The notes: generated by a model from the sequence alone, not told the origin. A stretch of DNA of 41,742 nucleotides from a candidate division FCPU426 bacterium (GCA_003152075.1 PLZG01000075.1:1-41742); one strand, 5' to 3'; shown: positions 17,742 to 26,370, counted from the stretch's first letter. Program-made: numbers and translations.

Positions 17742-18788
17742 TTGAGCTTGTTCCCCAAAATTATTAAAACAGGGTTATGTCTTATTTTAATGCTCTTCCT
17801 TGGGTTGTTGGCCACAACGGGTTGCAAAAGGAAGGAAGCTCCCCCGCCTCCACCTGCGCCTACCCCTATTCCAGTCATTCCGCCCGGGAGCATTGTTTTC
17901 ATCCAGAGGGGCCATTTGGCCAGGCTGGATTTGGAGTCCTCGCAAATAACTCCCTTAACAAGTGGAAAAAGCACCGAATGGTTTCCAACCTGTTCCCCCG
18001 CGGGCGATCAAGTAATTTATTGGTCTAACGCGGAAGGCGGCTACAATCTTTGGAAAATTAATTTAGACGGTTCGAACAGGGTACAAATTACTTTTGAACA
18101 AGATAACGGCCTTCAAACCGGTGACCAGAATCTTCTGGTCAATGCCGCCGCTTCTTGGTCCGCCGACGGGAAACGCATTTATTATGTAATTGGCGGAGAT
18201 TTATGGGTCATGGATTCGGATGGATTTAATCCAGAAACGGTTTTACTTGGGCATAAGGCCCTTTGCCCCTTCGTTTCCGAGGATGGGAAAATCCTTTATT
18301 TCATCTCGGATATGGACGATGCTGTTAAAAACCTTTGGGCCTTGACGCTTTCAGATAAGACTGCGAAGAAATTAACGGAATATACCGATTGGAATGTTGG
18401 TTCCCCCTCCATGTCCTCAGATGGAAAGAAAATAATTTTCAATTTGTACCGCGCTAACACGTCCCAAGTTTATACCGTGTCTCCCGATGGTTCTGACGCC
18501 CTTAACCTCACCACCAACAACCGAAGTTTATGCCCAAGATTCGCAATGAAAGACAGGAAGATCGTGTATTGCGCTTATGGCATAGGTGAGGATGTCGCAC
18601 TGAATATGTTTATCATGAACAACAATGGAACGGAAATTAAACCCTTAACGACCGAAGGGGGTTCATCCCCAAGCTGGGCACCGGCGAGGATTTTATCGAT
18701 AGCGCCTATTAGCTCTCCCGTCACATCAACTACCCCTGCCCCGTCCTTGCCAACCCCGGTTGGTTCAAGCTCCAACGCGAGCAAATAA
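17742..18788 (+). CDS. lipoprotein with TolB/PD40-type beta-propeller (second of a pair)
   Basis: The 348-residue protein has a signal segment ending GLLATTGC (Cys28) and a proline run (PPPPPAPTP). PD40-type blades follow: LWKINLDGSNRVQIT, ASWSADGKRIYYV, LWVMDSDGFNPET, PSMSSDGKKIIF and VYTVSPDGSDALNLT. A Ser/Thr/Pro tail closes it. The start is TTG at 17742 with AGGA 5-6 nt upstream. It shares architecture with the preceding gene, so tandem duplication with divergence is likely, and the two probably form one transcript. Its stop codon abuts that of convergent glyA with no intervening base and no recognisable terminator. Confidence 0.76.
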   Translation: MSLFPKIIKTGLCLILMLFLGLLATTGCKRKEAPPPPPAPTPIPVIPPGSIVFIQRGHLARLDLESSQITPLTSGKSTEWFPTCSPAGDQVIYWSNAEGGYNLWKINLDGSNRVQITFEQDNGLQTGDQNLLVNAAASWSADGKRIYYVIGGDLWVMDSDGFNPETVLLGHKALCPFVSEDGKILYFISDMDDAVKNLWALTLSDKTAKKLTEYTDWNVGSPSMSSDGKKIIFNLYRANTSQVYTVSPDGSDALNLTTNNRSLCPRFAMKDRKIVYCAYGIGEDVALNMFIMNNNGTEIKPLTTEGGSSPSWAPARILSIAPISSPVTSTTPAPSLPTPVGSSSNASK

Positions 18789-20102
18789 TTACCCAATCAT
18801 TTTCAAGAGATCCGGATACAAAGGAAACTTCTTTGTAACTTCCGCGATTTCCCCTTTTACCCGCGTGCACACGCCCGTATCCTCGTGAGCTGAAATAATG
18901 TCATTTATCCATTTGGCGACCATCTTAAATTCGGCTTCCTTGAACCCACGGGTCGTAAGCGCGGGTGAGCCTAATCGAAGCCCACTCGTTAAGAGAGGGG
19001 ATTCGGTATCCCAAGGAACCGCGTTCTTATTAGCGGTTATATTTGCCTCGTCAAGCGCCAATTGGGCCTGTTTGCCGTTCACCTTCTTATTCCTCAAATC
19101 TATCAGCATCAAATGGTTGTCAGTTCCGCCCGAAATAACGTGGAAACCAAAACCCATTAACCCATCGCAAAGGGCTTTCGCGTTTGCCTTCACTTGTTTC
19201 CCATAATTTTTAAAGGAGGGTTGTAGAGCTTCGCCAAAAGCTACGGCTTTCGCACCAACCACGTGCATTAAGGGGCCACCTTGAATTCCTGGGATTATCT
19301 GGCTGTCCAAAAGTTCCCCCATTTTTTTTGTTCGGCCACTTTTTGGCGCGACAATCCCAAATGGATTATCGAAATCTTTGCCCATTAGGATCATTCCGCC
19401 TCTCGGACCCCTTAAAGTTTTATGAGTTGTGGTGGTAACCACGTGGCAATGTTCCATTGGATTATTGAGTTCTCCGGCGACAATCAAGCCAGCCGTATGG
19501 GCGATGTCAGCCCAGAGGAAGGCGCCTACTTCATCAGCGATTTTACGGAAAGCGGCGTAATCCCAGTCCCTTGAATAAGCCGAAGCTCCAATACTTATCA
19601 TTTTAGGTTTGTGCTTTTTTGCCAAATCCCTGGCTTGGTCCAGGTCCACCCGGCCGTCTTCCTTCCGGGTCTGATAAGCGAAGAAGTTGTACATCTTTCC
19701 AGAAAAATTTACTTTGCTTCCGTGAGTTAAATGCCCCCCATGTGACAAGTCCAGGCCCAGGATTATGTCCCCCGGTTGAACAAAGGTGAAATAAACGGCC
19801 ATGTTGGCTTGGCTGCCGGAATGGGGCTGGACATTAACGTATTCGGCGCCAAAGAACAGTTTTGCGGCCCTTTCCCGTGCCAAGTTTTCAACCACGTCCA
19901 CATATTCACAACCCCCGTAATAACGGTTACCCGGATAACCCTCGGCGTATTTGTTGGTCATGACCCCGCCTTGGGCGGCCATCACGGCCAGGCTGGTGAA
20001 GTTTTCAGAGGCGATGAGTTCTAGTTTTTCATTTTGCCGTTTCAATTCGTTCTTGTTCGCCTCCCAAACTTGGGGGTCGGCTTTTAAGAAATCCAATGAC
20101 AT
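18789..20102 (-). CDS. glyA: serine hydroxymethyltransferase
   Basis: GlyA interconverts serine and glycine with tetrahydrofolate using PLP. The 437-residue protein has [40 protein letters not shown] and the PLP-lysine motif [14 protein letters not shown] (K228). Relative to E. coli GlyA there is an insertion of about 14 residues around 242-262 ([15 protein letters not shown]) before [10 protein letters not shown] recall this from Bacteroidetes-type enzymes. A strong AAGGAG ribosome site precedes the ATG. It is the last gene of the long minus-strand operon, 24 nt after the DUF192 gene. Confidence 0.96.
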   Translation of the reverse strand: MSLDFLKADPQVWEANKNELKRQNEKLELIASENFTSLAVMAAQGGVMTNKYAEGYPGNRYYGGCEYVDVVENLARERAAKLFFGAEYVNVQPHSGSQANMAVYFTFVQPGDIILGLDLSHGGHLTHGSKVNFSGKMYNFFAYQTRKEDGRVDLDQARDLAKKHKPKMISIGASAYSRDWDYAAFRKIADEVGAFLWADIAHTAGLIVAGELNNPMEHCHVVTTTTHKTLRGPRGGMILMGKDFDNPFGIVAPKSGRTKKMGELLDSQIIPGIQGGPLMHVVGAKAVAFGEALQPSFKNYGKQVKANAKALCDGLMGFGFHVISGGTDNHLMLIDLRNKKVNGKQAQLALDEANITANKNAVPWDTESPLLTSGLRLGSPALTTRGFKEAEFKMVAKWINDIISAHEDTGVCTRVKGEIAEVTKKFPLYPDLLKMIG

Positions 20103-20126
20103 GAGATTCTCCTTCGGGTTTAAATT

Positions 20127-20447
20127 TTAAAACTGGATAAATTTCCCTTTTTTGAGATTCAACTTTTTAACAGTTCCGGCCCGGAGTTCCAAACTATGGA
20201 GACATCCAACGGGTCCCCTAAGAACCCTCCAAGAACCAACCGCTGGAATGATTTTCAGTATTTTATATTCTTTGTCCAGGAAAACAATGTCCGGAGCCAA
20301 ATAAGTGAAAAGCGTATGGAGTGAGCGGCAATGGGGGAAGCAGAGTCCACCCCAACCCTTTGGCCATTCCCGCTTCCCCATCAAGCCCCAAAAACGCGGG
20401 AAAAAAGTTACCGCAAATTGAATATTTGAAAGTTTAATTTGATTCAC
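20127..20447 (-). CDS. DUF192 family protein (COG1430-like)
   Basis: The 106-residue protein matches the DUF192 pattern: RFWGLMGKREWPKGWGGLCF, CRSLHTLFTYLAPDIVFLD, KILKIIPAVGSWR and SLELRAG. Function is unknown for the family. This copy lacks the usual signal sequence and reads as a short cytosolic form, and the usual HTM motif is HTLF here. The GTG start at 20447 overlaps the tadC stop by 4 nt (GTGA), so it is translationally coupled to tadC. DUF192 genes near tad loci have been seen elsewhere to my knowledge, but I cannot verify a link. Confidence 0.85.
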   Translation of the reverse strand: MNQIKLSNIQFAVTFFPRFWGLMGKREWPKGWGGLCFPHCRSLHTLFTYLAPDIVFLDKEYKILKIIPAVGSWRVLRGPVGCLHSLELRAGTVKKLNLKKGKFIQF

Positions 20448-21343
20448 TGGTTGAAAAATTGGAGAAGGATGGGCCCGAAAATGATTAAAAAGGTCACCGG
20501 CATAATGAAGAGGATCAGAGGAATCAGCATTTTAACCGGCATTTCCTGGACAGCTTTTTCAGCTCTTTGCGTCTGTTTATCCCGCATAGTCAGGGAAAGC
20601 TGCCGCAGTGTCATGGAGATACCCGTTCCAAACCTTTCGGCATGGATAAGACTGGTGGTAAAAAGAGAGAAATCCGTTAGGTCGAGCCGTGAACTGGTGG
20701 ATTCAAGGGCGCTTTTCCGGCTGGAACCGCTTCTGGTTTGTTCCAGGAGACCTGCGAATTCATCGTGAAGCGGCCCAGCTTTGGCATTTTTAAGGTATTG
20801 ATCCATCGCCTGCTCCAAGGACAAGCCAGCTTCGGAGCAAAGAGATAGTATTTCCAAGGCATTAGGAAGCTCTCGCAATAACATTTTCTCCCGCCCCAAA
20901 GCCTTCTCTTGAAGCCAAATTAATGGCAGCCCCGCCCCAACGAAAAAGGCGATGATGGAAATCTCGAGGTTTTCGGATAAAAGGATAAAAAAAGATGCGG
21001 CAAAAACGGATATTAGGATTTGGAAACCCAAAATTTGAACTGGCTTAATTTCCGTCCGGTTCATGCGCAGAAGTTGTTTTGAAAGATACCCTACGTACCT
21101 CTCGAACCATCTATGATTTAAAAAAACAGATGAATTGTTTTCGATAAATGAAAGTAATGTCCGAAAGGGAAGAGGTTTTCTTCCCGAGGGACCCATGCCG
21201 TTTCCAACAATGGGGGCTGTCATCAAAAATTTCAACCGGACGTTTTGTTGGTATTGAGAGAACCTTTCCAGAGCTTCCGATACAATTATAAAAGCGAACC
21301 ATCCGATTGAGAGGGAGGATAGGCAAAGAAGAATAGTGGTCAT
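20444..21343 (-). CDS. tadC: type II secretion F-domain protein, TadC-like
   Basis: The 299-residue inner-membrane protein has hydrophobic segments at about 5-25, 105-122, 128-145 and 275-297. A cytoplasmic T2SSF domain lies between the latter (LPNALEILSLCSEAGLSLEQAMDQYL, FGTGISMTLRQLSLTMR). TadB and TadC form the platform of Flp/Tad-type pili. It starts 1 nt after the tadB stop and is followed by a coupled DUF192 gene. No TadA ATPase, secretin, prepilin or prepilin peptidase is in this window, so the remaining machinery must be elsewhere or the pair has a reduced role. Confidence 0.85.
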   Translation of the reverse strand: MTTILLCLSSLSIGWFAFIIVSEALERFSQYQQNVRLKFLMTAPIVGNGMGPSGRKPLPFRTLLSFIENNSSVFLNHRWFERYVGYLSKQLLRMNRTEIKPVQILGFQILISVFAASFFILLSENLEISIIAFFVGAGLPLIWLQEKALGREKMLLRELPNALEILSLCSEAGLSLEQAMDQYLKNAKAGPLHDEFAGLLEQTRSGSSRKSALESTSSRLDLTDFSLFTTSLIHAERFGTGISMTLRQLSLTMRDKQTQRAEKAVQEMPVKMLIPLILFIMPVTFLIIFGPILLQFFNQ

Positions 21344-22189
21344 CTAAACCTCCAACCGAAGAAGCTGGCGGATCCATGCAAACCCAATCGTTTCCAGAAT
21401 AGCGGCCAGCAAGAGTATGGCCCAGCCAATTTTCTCGGTGAAAAGGGGGATAATTAGGGTTGGGTCCATCAAAAAAAACACAAAACCCAGAAAAAAAGGA
21501 AGTAACCCAATCATGAGACCGGATAGCCTAGCCTGGGCGGTCATGGCCTCCATCTTTCTCAACAATCGATTTTTTTCTTCCATTCCCTCCATCAAAACTT
21601 GCAGTAAGTGGGTCAAATTTGCTCCCGTTTGCCGAGATATTTTATAGGATTCCAGGAATTGGTGGAATTCTGAAAAATCAGGGAATCTTTCCGCCATTTT
21701 TGAAATCGCTTGCTCGGCTGAGGACCCCAAATCCATTTCTGCGCAAACCAAAAATAATTCATCTTTTAAGGGCGAAGGGCTTTCGTGGGATAAATACTCC
21801 AGCACTTGTGGAACCGTTTGGCCTGTTTTAAGGGCTTGAACGGCCATCCCTAAGGCCTGGGGAAAAACTGAGCTCATTTTTCCTTGTCTTTTTTTCAATT
21901 CACGTTCGTGCATCCAAGTCGGCCCCTTCTGATAAACCAGACAACCCATTAGAAAAAGTACAAGTAAAAAAAAACCTAGGAAAAAATCCCCAAAGAGGGT
22001 TACCAATAGGCAAAGTAAAATTCCCGCAAGCAATATTTTCTGGGAGGAATTCATTACCAAAGGACCTGAGGAAGGTTTTGTTAAAGGGGAAATTTTTATT
22101 TTCGGCAAAATGGTCCTAGTAACAGACCAACCCAAAAATCCAGCAGAAAAGGTCCCAAGAATTATCGCCAAATGGAGATTCGTGTTCAT
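21344..22189 (-). CDS. tadB: type II secretion F-domain protein, TadB-like
   Basis: The 281-residue protein has N-terminal hydrophobic segments (about 8-24, 52-90), a cytoplasmic T2SSF domain and two C-terminal helices (about 222-270). The domain shows FPQALGMAVQALKTGQTVPQVLEYL, FLVCAEMDLG and SRQTGANLTHLLQVL. These features fit TadB, the partner of TadC in the Tad/Flp platform. The ATG overlaps the upstream lipoprotein stop by 4 nt (ATGA). The coupled lipoprotein, tadB and tadC suggest one envelope assembly. The lipoprotein may act like the TPR-containing TadD, although its lipid anchor and repeat content are generic. Confidence 0.85.
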   Translation of the reverse strand: MNTNLHLAIILGTFSAGFLGWSVTRTILPKIKISPLTKPSSGPLVMNSSQKILLAGILLCLLVTLFGDFFLGFFLLVLFLMGCLVYQKGPTWMHERELKKRQGKMSSVFPQALGMAVQALKTGQTVPQVLEYLSHESPSPLKDELFLVCAEMDLGSSAEQAISKMAERFPDFSEFHQFLESYKISRQTGANLTHLLQVLMEGMEEKNRLLRKMEAMTAQARLSGLMIGLLPFFLGFVFFLMDPTLIIPLFTEKIGWAILLLAAILETIGFAWIRQLLRLEV

Positions 22190-22899
22190 TCAGAGACTCC
22201 AACACCCTTCCGGACGGGTTCTTCCTCTTCAATTTGCCGCAGGGCCTTTTGGGCGGACCGTTGGATGTCAGCATTTCGAGTAAAAGCCATTAGTTTTTGC
22301 AATTCAGATTTGGCTTGTTTTGGATTTTGAAGTTTGATGTAGGAATTTGCAATCATAAGCTGGGCGGTATCAGCCGCGGCATCGGTTGGATATTTCTCGA
22401 CGAGCTCCCTATAAGCAGCTAAGGCATCGGCTACCTTGTCATCCAAAAGCAGGCAATTTGCGGCCTGCATCAGGGCGTAGCTAGCAAAACCCTTTTCCCC
22501 ATAAATCGCGGCCAATTTTTTGTAATCCCTGGCGGCGTTACGGTAATGTCCCTGCCAATATTGGCAGTCGGATACCAGTTTCTGGGCTTCAGCCGCATAG
22601 ACCCCATTGGGATACAGATCCAGTAGTTGTTTTAACGGAAGGCGGGCCCCTTGAAAATCAGCCTTTCCAAAGGCGCAAGCGTAAGCCTCGGTATAAAAGG
22701 CTTCCTCAGTGCCAATCCCCAGGGGAACCTGGGTTGATATTTCCTTCGAAAGCTTGATAGTTTCATCGTAGCGGCCCGCGGCCAACGCTTCCTTCATTTT
22801 TTTGACAGGAAGGTTATCAGGAGGCACTGCGACCTTCGTTTTGGAACATCCCAGGATAAAAAATAAGGATATGAGAAAAATAGCAAGGTTTCGTTTCAA
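22186..22899 (-). CDS. TPR-containing lipoprotein (TadD- or BamD-like)
   Basis: The 237-residue protein has a lipoprotein signal with lipobox FILGC (Cys18) and then helical tetratricopeptide-like repeats (about 32-220: AAGRYDETIKLSKEI, GHYRNAARDYKKLAAIYG, VADALAAYRELVEKYP, NPKQAKSELQKLM). Such proteins scaffold outer-membrane or pilus assembly. Its coupling to tadB makes a TadD-like role the best inference; BamD-like or CpoB-like roles are alternatives. The start is TTG at 22899 with GGAG 8 nt upstream. It begins 15 nt after argS. Confidence 0.75.
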   Translation of the reverse strand: MKRNLAIFLISLFFILGCSKTKVAVPPDNLPVKKMKEALAAGRYDETIKLSKEISTQVPLGIGTEEAFYTEAYACAFGKADFQGARLPLKQLLDLYPNGVYAAEAQKLVSDCQYWQGHYRNAARDYKKLAAIYGEKGFASYALMQAANCLLLDDKVADALAAYRELVEKYPTDAAADTAQLMIANSYIKLQNPKQAKSELQKLMAFTRNADIQRSAQKALRQIEEEEPVRKGVGVSE

Positions 22900-22914
22900 A
22901 GGGTCACTCCAAAT

Positions 22915-24576
22915 CTACATTTGTTCCGGTGCCGACACTCCTAGGAGTCCCAGCGCATTTCGAATCACGTTTTTAACCCCCAAGACAAGCGCCAGCCGGG
23001 CCCGGGCCACCTCTACCGGAGCGTCCAAAATGCGGTGCTTTGAATAAAAAAGATGGAAATCGGCCGCCAAATTTTGCAGGTAAACCACCATTCGGTGGGG
23101 CTCATAAGCCCGACCGCTATCGACCACCCATTGTGGATATTCCATGATTTCTTTCAAGAGTAAAAGCGACTCAGGCTCGTTCAGCGGGGCAAAGTCCTCG
23201 GCCCGGTTAAAAGGAGTCAATCCCTTTTCGGCGCACTTCCGCAACAAACTGCAGATTCGCGCGTGGGCATATTGGATGTAAAAAACGGGATTCTCGTCGG
23301 TTTGTTTTCGAGCCACCTCGATGTCGAAATCCAAATGACTGTTGGCGCTTCGCATGACGAAGAAAAACCGGGCAGCGTCCTTCCCCACCTTTTCCAAGAG
23401 TTCGTCCATCGTGACGAATTTTCCTTCCCGTTTGGACATTTTGACCTTTTCCCCGCCTTCTAAAAGGTTCACTTGCTGGGCGACCAGCACCTCGAATTTT
23501 TCTGGTGGGAAACCCAAGGCTAAGTGGGCCGCCTTCATGCTGAGGATATGGCCGTGATGATCGGGCCCCATGATATTGACCACTTTGTCATATCCCCTGT
23601 CCATTTTGTGCAAGTGGTAGGCGATGTCAGCCACGATATAAGCGGGGAGGCCGTTGCTTTTGACGAGAACTTCGTCCTTATGGGCTCCATGTTCAGAAGT
23701 TTTAATCCAAGTGGCTCCATCCTTATCATAGGTAAGGCCCCTTCTCTTGAGGTCCTCCAGGGTTTGAGCGACCAACCCAGAATCATGAAGCTCGCGCCTT
23801 TCCGAGAACCACTTATCAAAAAGAATTCCGTACTTTTCCAGGACTTCCTTATGCCATTGAACCACCTGATCCATTCCCCATTCGCCTAATAATTTGGAAG
23901 TAACATTGAAATGGGAGTCAGGAAGGTCGTCCTTTTGGGTTAAATAAGTCTTGGCCAAATCCTCCATGTAAGCGCCCTGGTATCCCCCTTCGGGAGCGCT
24001 TTTGGGAACACCTCTTATCCGGCTGATGGCCGCTTCCAAGGATTCGCCAAAAAGCCTGGCTTGATTCCCCGCGTCGTTGACGTAATATTCCCGCAGAACC
24101 TCAGTTCCGGAAGCGGACAGCAAATTGGCAATCGAATCCCCAATGGCGGCGGCCCGGGCGTTCACGACGTTCAAGGGTCCCGTGGGATTGGCGCTCACAA
24201 ATTCCAAGAGAATTTTTTCACCCTTCCCCTGAGTGCTCTTGCCGTAGTTAACGTCCTGGGACAGGGCATTTTGGAGAATGAAGCCAAAGAGGGCAGGGTT
24301 CAAGCGTAAATTAATGAAACCAGGGGCGGCAATCTCGGCTTTTAAAAGAATTGAAGGATCAATATTCAAGTTTTGAAGTATTTCCTGGGCGATGTTTAGG
24401 GGAGGCTTTTTAAGTTTTTTAGCCAAAACCATGGCCAGAGGAGCTGAAAAATCACCATGGGATTTGTCTTTTGGTTTTTCGATGGAAACAGTCGTGTCAC
24501 CGGAACCCATCTTTTCGGCAGACTTTTGAAATGCTTCGGACAATATTTTTTGGAGGGAAAAAATGTCGTAATTCAT
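22915..24576 (-). CDS. argS: arginyl-tRNA synthetase with altered HIGH motif
   Basis: ArgRS charges tRNA-Arg. The 553-residue length, ArgRS N-terminal domain (HGDFSAPLAMVLAK, about 40-53), EFVSANPTGP (125-134), NDAGNQ, IMGPDHHGH, KMSKREGKFVT (KMSKR 379-383) and the helical anticodon-binding C-terminus all fit. The catalytic HIGH site, normally H-x-G-H right after NPTGPL, reads N136-V137-V138-N139. Both histidines are therefore asparagine. The rest of the protein shows no sign of decay, so it is likely functional, either as a lineage variant or with compensating changes. No second argS is visible in the window. The ATG has a weak ribosome site and follows the winged-helix gene by 6 nt. Confidence 0.92.
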   Translation of the reverse strand: MNYDIFSLQKILSEAFQKSAEKMGSGDTTVSIEKPKDKSHGDFSAPLAMVLAKKLKKPPLNIAQEILQNLNIDPSILLKAEIAAPGFINLRLNPALFGFILQNALSQDVNYGKSTQGKGEKILLEFVSANPTGPLNVVNARAAAIGDSIANLLSASGTEVLREYYVNDAGNQARLFGESLEAAISRIRGVPKSAPEGGYQGAYMEDLAKTYLTQKDDLPDSHFNVTSKLLGEWGMDQVVQWHKEVLEKYGILFDKWFSERRELHDSGLVAQTLEDLKRRGLTYDKDGATWIKTSEHGAHKDEVLVKSNGLPAYIVADIAYHLHKMDRGYDKVVNIMGPDHHGHILSMKAAHLALGFPPEKFEVLVAQQVNLLEGGEKVKMSKREGKFVTMDELLEKVGKDAARFFFVMRSANSHLDFDIEVARKQTDENPVFYIQYAHARICSLLRKCAEKGLTPFNRAEDFAPLNEPESLLLLKEIMEYPQWVVDSGRAYEPHRMVVYLQNLAADFHLFYSKHRILDAPVEVARARLALVLGVKNVIRNALGLLGVSAPEQM

Positions 24577-24582
24577 TTGAAC

Positions 24583-24948
24583 TTAAATCGGCATCTTGAG
24601 TAAGGTTTTATATGTCAAGGATCTCATCTTCAATTCCACGGCTTCAAAATCACCTTTTCGCCCATCAAAAAGTTCCCATATTATCTTTTCAAGTTCGGGA
24701 TTTGGAGAGGGCAAGAACTCAACTAAACGTTCCCCGATGGCGTCCGTATTGACGTGAACAAGACCCATGCCCGCCAAGGTTTGCAATTTTGCCTCCAAGG
24801 CATCCTCGGGAAGGGAGATCAATTCGGCTACCGACTTCAAAGTGTGCCGGGAATTTTTCGCCAAAAGCCAAATTCCTACCAAAAACCTGGAAGTGGTATT
24901 GGAAAAAATTTTTTTATACTTATAACGTTCAGTGATGGGTTCGGTCAC
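24583..24948 (-). CDS. small winged-helix-like protein of unknown function
   Basis: The 121-residue protein has an N-terminal basic stretch (ERYKYKKIF). A helical segment resembling a winged helix follows (about 18-70: LVGIWLLAKNSRHTLKSVAELISLPEDALEAKLQTLAGMGLV), then an acidic, helical C-terminus. The helix-turn-helix-like pattern with a following hydrophobic strand suggests DNA or protein binding. I do not recognise a named family. The GTG start at 24948 has AAAGGAG 8 nt upstream and overlaps the end of the LytR_C gene by 20 nt in another frame. It sits where rsfS often follows yqeK, but it does not resemble RsfS. Confidence 0.6.
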   Translation of the reverse strand: MTEPITERYKYKKIFSNTTSRFLVGIWLLAKNSRHTLKSVAELISLPEDALEAKLQTLAGMGLVHVNTDAIGERLVEFLPSPNPELEKIIWELFDGRKGDFEAVELKMRSLTYKTLLKMPI

Positions 24949-25792
24949 GCAAACGCTCCTTTAGTTTACGAAAATCTTTGCCAACAATAACCACAACATC
25001 CGCCGATGCGGGAGGATTGGAAATTTCCTCCACCGATTCTTTTGGAAGGCCCAGACGATCCAAAGCTTCTTCTAAGGCGACGGGTGAACCAGCGGCACTA
25101 CGAACAATGGTTTTGGCGTATAGAAAATTGTCAGCGTTATCCTTGCCAACAATCGTGATCCCATTGCCTTTCAATCTTCTCGCCGCCCAATCAGCCGCAT
25201 TAGTTATACCACACCCATTCAGGATTTCCACGCGAACCACCCCCTGGGGAATAGAGGTTACGGGAGTGGAAACAAAACTCGGCACCATCTCAGGGGGAAT
25301 CACCGGTTTTTGCTCCAATTGGGCGGCTGTTTTATTCGGCTCCACTAAAGAAAGTGAAGAAGGCATTTTCAACATGAGTGACAAATATAAACGGTCTAAT
25401 GGTTGAAGGTTGTCAAAGCTTTCAGGTTGGTCCCTTTGCAAAAAACCATGAATCCCCCCGCCCAAAAAACCCGGCCAACTTTCTTCGACCCCGGGAATCG
25501 CGGTCACAAAAGACCATTTCCCTAAATGGTTAGAAAAGGCCAGCAGCGATTTTATATCTTTTGACCGAAGCGTTTCCCTTCCTAGCTTCTGATATTCGGA
25601 CGAGAGTGTAATCGATTTCAATTCCGGATCCAGGTTATCCAAAAAAAAATCGATCGCGTAAGCATCAATGCCTCCATCCGACCCTTTCAAAACAAACATT
25701 GAAAGAGGTAATTTTTGAAATTTCGAGAGGGAAAATAAAATTAGGAAAACCGCAGAGATGAATAAAATATAAAAGATTTTAATATTTTTCAT
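24929..25792 (-). CDS. membrane-anchored LytR C-terminal-domain protein with degenerate LCP-like N-half
   Basis: The 287-residue protein has an N-terminal transmembrane helix (about 4-21). Residues about 30-150 resemble a worn LytR-CpsA-Psr fold (FVLKGSDGGIDAYAIDFFLDNLDPELKSI). Residues about 200-285 match the LytR_C domain (VRVEILNGCGITNAADWAARRL, LGLPKESVEEI, ADVVVIVGKDF). LCP enzymes attach glycopolymers to the wall using conserved Asp and Arg residues, and I do not see the Arg-rich catalytic patterns here. A non-catalytic envelope role is therefore likely. ATG at 25792 has GGAG 4-5 nt upstream and overlaps the yqeK stop by 1 nt (TAATG). The yqeK-LytR pairing is common in bacteria. Confidence 0.78.
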   Translation of the reverse strand: MKNIKIFYILFISAVFLILFSLSKFQKLPLSMFVLKGSDGGIDAYAIDFFLDNLDPELKSITLSSEYQKLGRETLRSKDIKSLLAFSNHLGKWSFVTAIPGVEESWPGFLGGGIHGFLQRDQPESFDNLQPLDRLYLSLMLKMPSSLSLVEPNKTAAQLEQKPVIPPEMVPSFVSTPVTSIPQGVVRVEILNGCGITNAADWAARRLKGNGITIVGKDNADNFLYAKTIVRSAAGSPVALEEALDRLGLPKESVEEISNPPASADVVVIVGKDFRKLKERLRDRTHH

Positions 25793-26370
25793 TAGACTCC
25801 AACTTTTAAAAAAATGTTCCAAGTTTCTAATAGGCGCGGATGAATTATCATTCTCTTTTCAAAGAGAAACGTGATCGTCATCGAGGCTTTCATTGAAACG
25901 GCCTTAGTTAAGTTTTTTTTTGCCGTTAATCGGACCTGATCCACACCTTGAAATTTTCTACCCGGCTCAATAAAATCCGCGACGAATATCAATTGAGCAA
26001 GGGAACCCATACGTGGATGCCCAAGTGTGTGGCACCTTATCGCCTCCAAAACTCCCAAGTCCCGAACACTCCATTTGTTAAGGGCAATTGACGCGGCAAC
26101 ATGGGGATGCCAAAGTCCCGGCATTTCCCTTTCCTCGTCGTCTAACCGAAAGCGACTCTTCCGTAACCAGGATTTCATTTCTGATTTAGGCAATTCCTTA
26201 GCGCAATCATGAAGCCAGGCGGCCAAAACGGCATTTGTAACCGACAACCCGTGATGAATGGCCAAGAGTTTTGCGGTTTTGGCCACTCCCGAGATATGCT
26301 TAAAACGCCGCGGGCTGACTTGTGTTTTAACCCAATTTTGAATCGATTGAATATTTCTCTCGGCCTTCAC
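25792..26370 (-). CDS. yqeK: HD-domain symmetrical Ap4A hydrolase, YqeK type
   Basis: YqeK-type HD hydrolases split diadenosine tetraphosphate into two ADP, limiting an alarmone made by aminoacyl-tRNA synthetases. The 192-residue protein has H25 (RRFKHISGVA), the H54-D55 doublet (AAWLHDCAKEL), WHPHVAA (H88 and H90), RCHTLGHP (H114) and VADFIEPGR (D132). This is the expected metal ligand set. The GTG start at 26370 overlaps the upstream permease stop by 4 nt (GTGA). It lies in the same transcript as argS, so synthetase and Ap4A clearance may be co-expressed. The usual nadD and rsfS neighbours are absent. Confidence 0.9.
   Translation of the reverse strand: MKAERNIQSIQNWVKTQVSPRRFKHISGVAKTAKLLAIHHGLSVTNAVLAAWLHDCAKELPKSEMKSWLRKSRFRLDDEEREMPGLWHPHVAASIALNKWSVRDLGVLEAIRCHTLGHPRMGSLAQLIFVADFIEPGRKFQGVDQVRLTAKKNLTKAVSMKASMTITFLFEKRMIIHPRLLETWNIFLKVGV

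Noticed and set aside
24583-24948. Possible ribosomal silencing factor RsfS next to yqeK
   Set aside because: Length and position fit, but the sequence lacks RsfS patterns and looks winged-helix-like instead.
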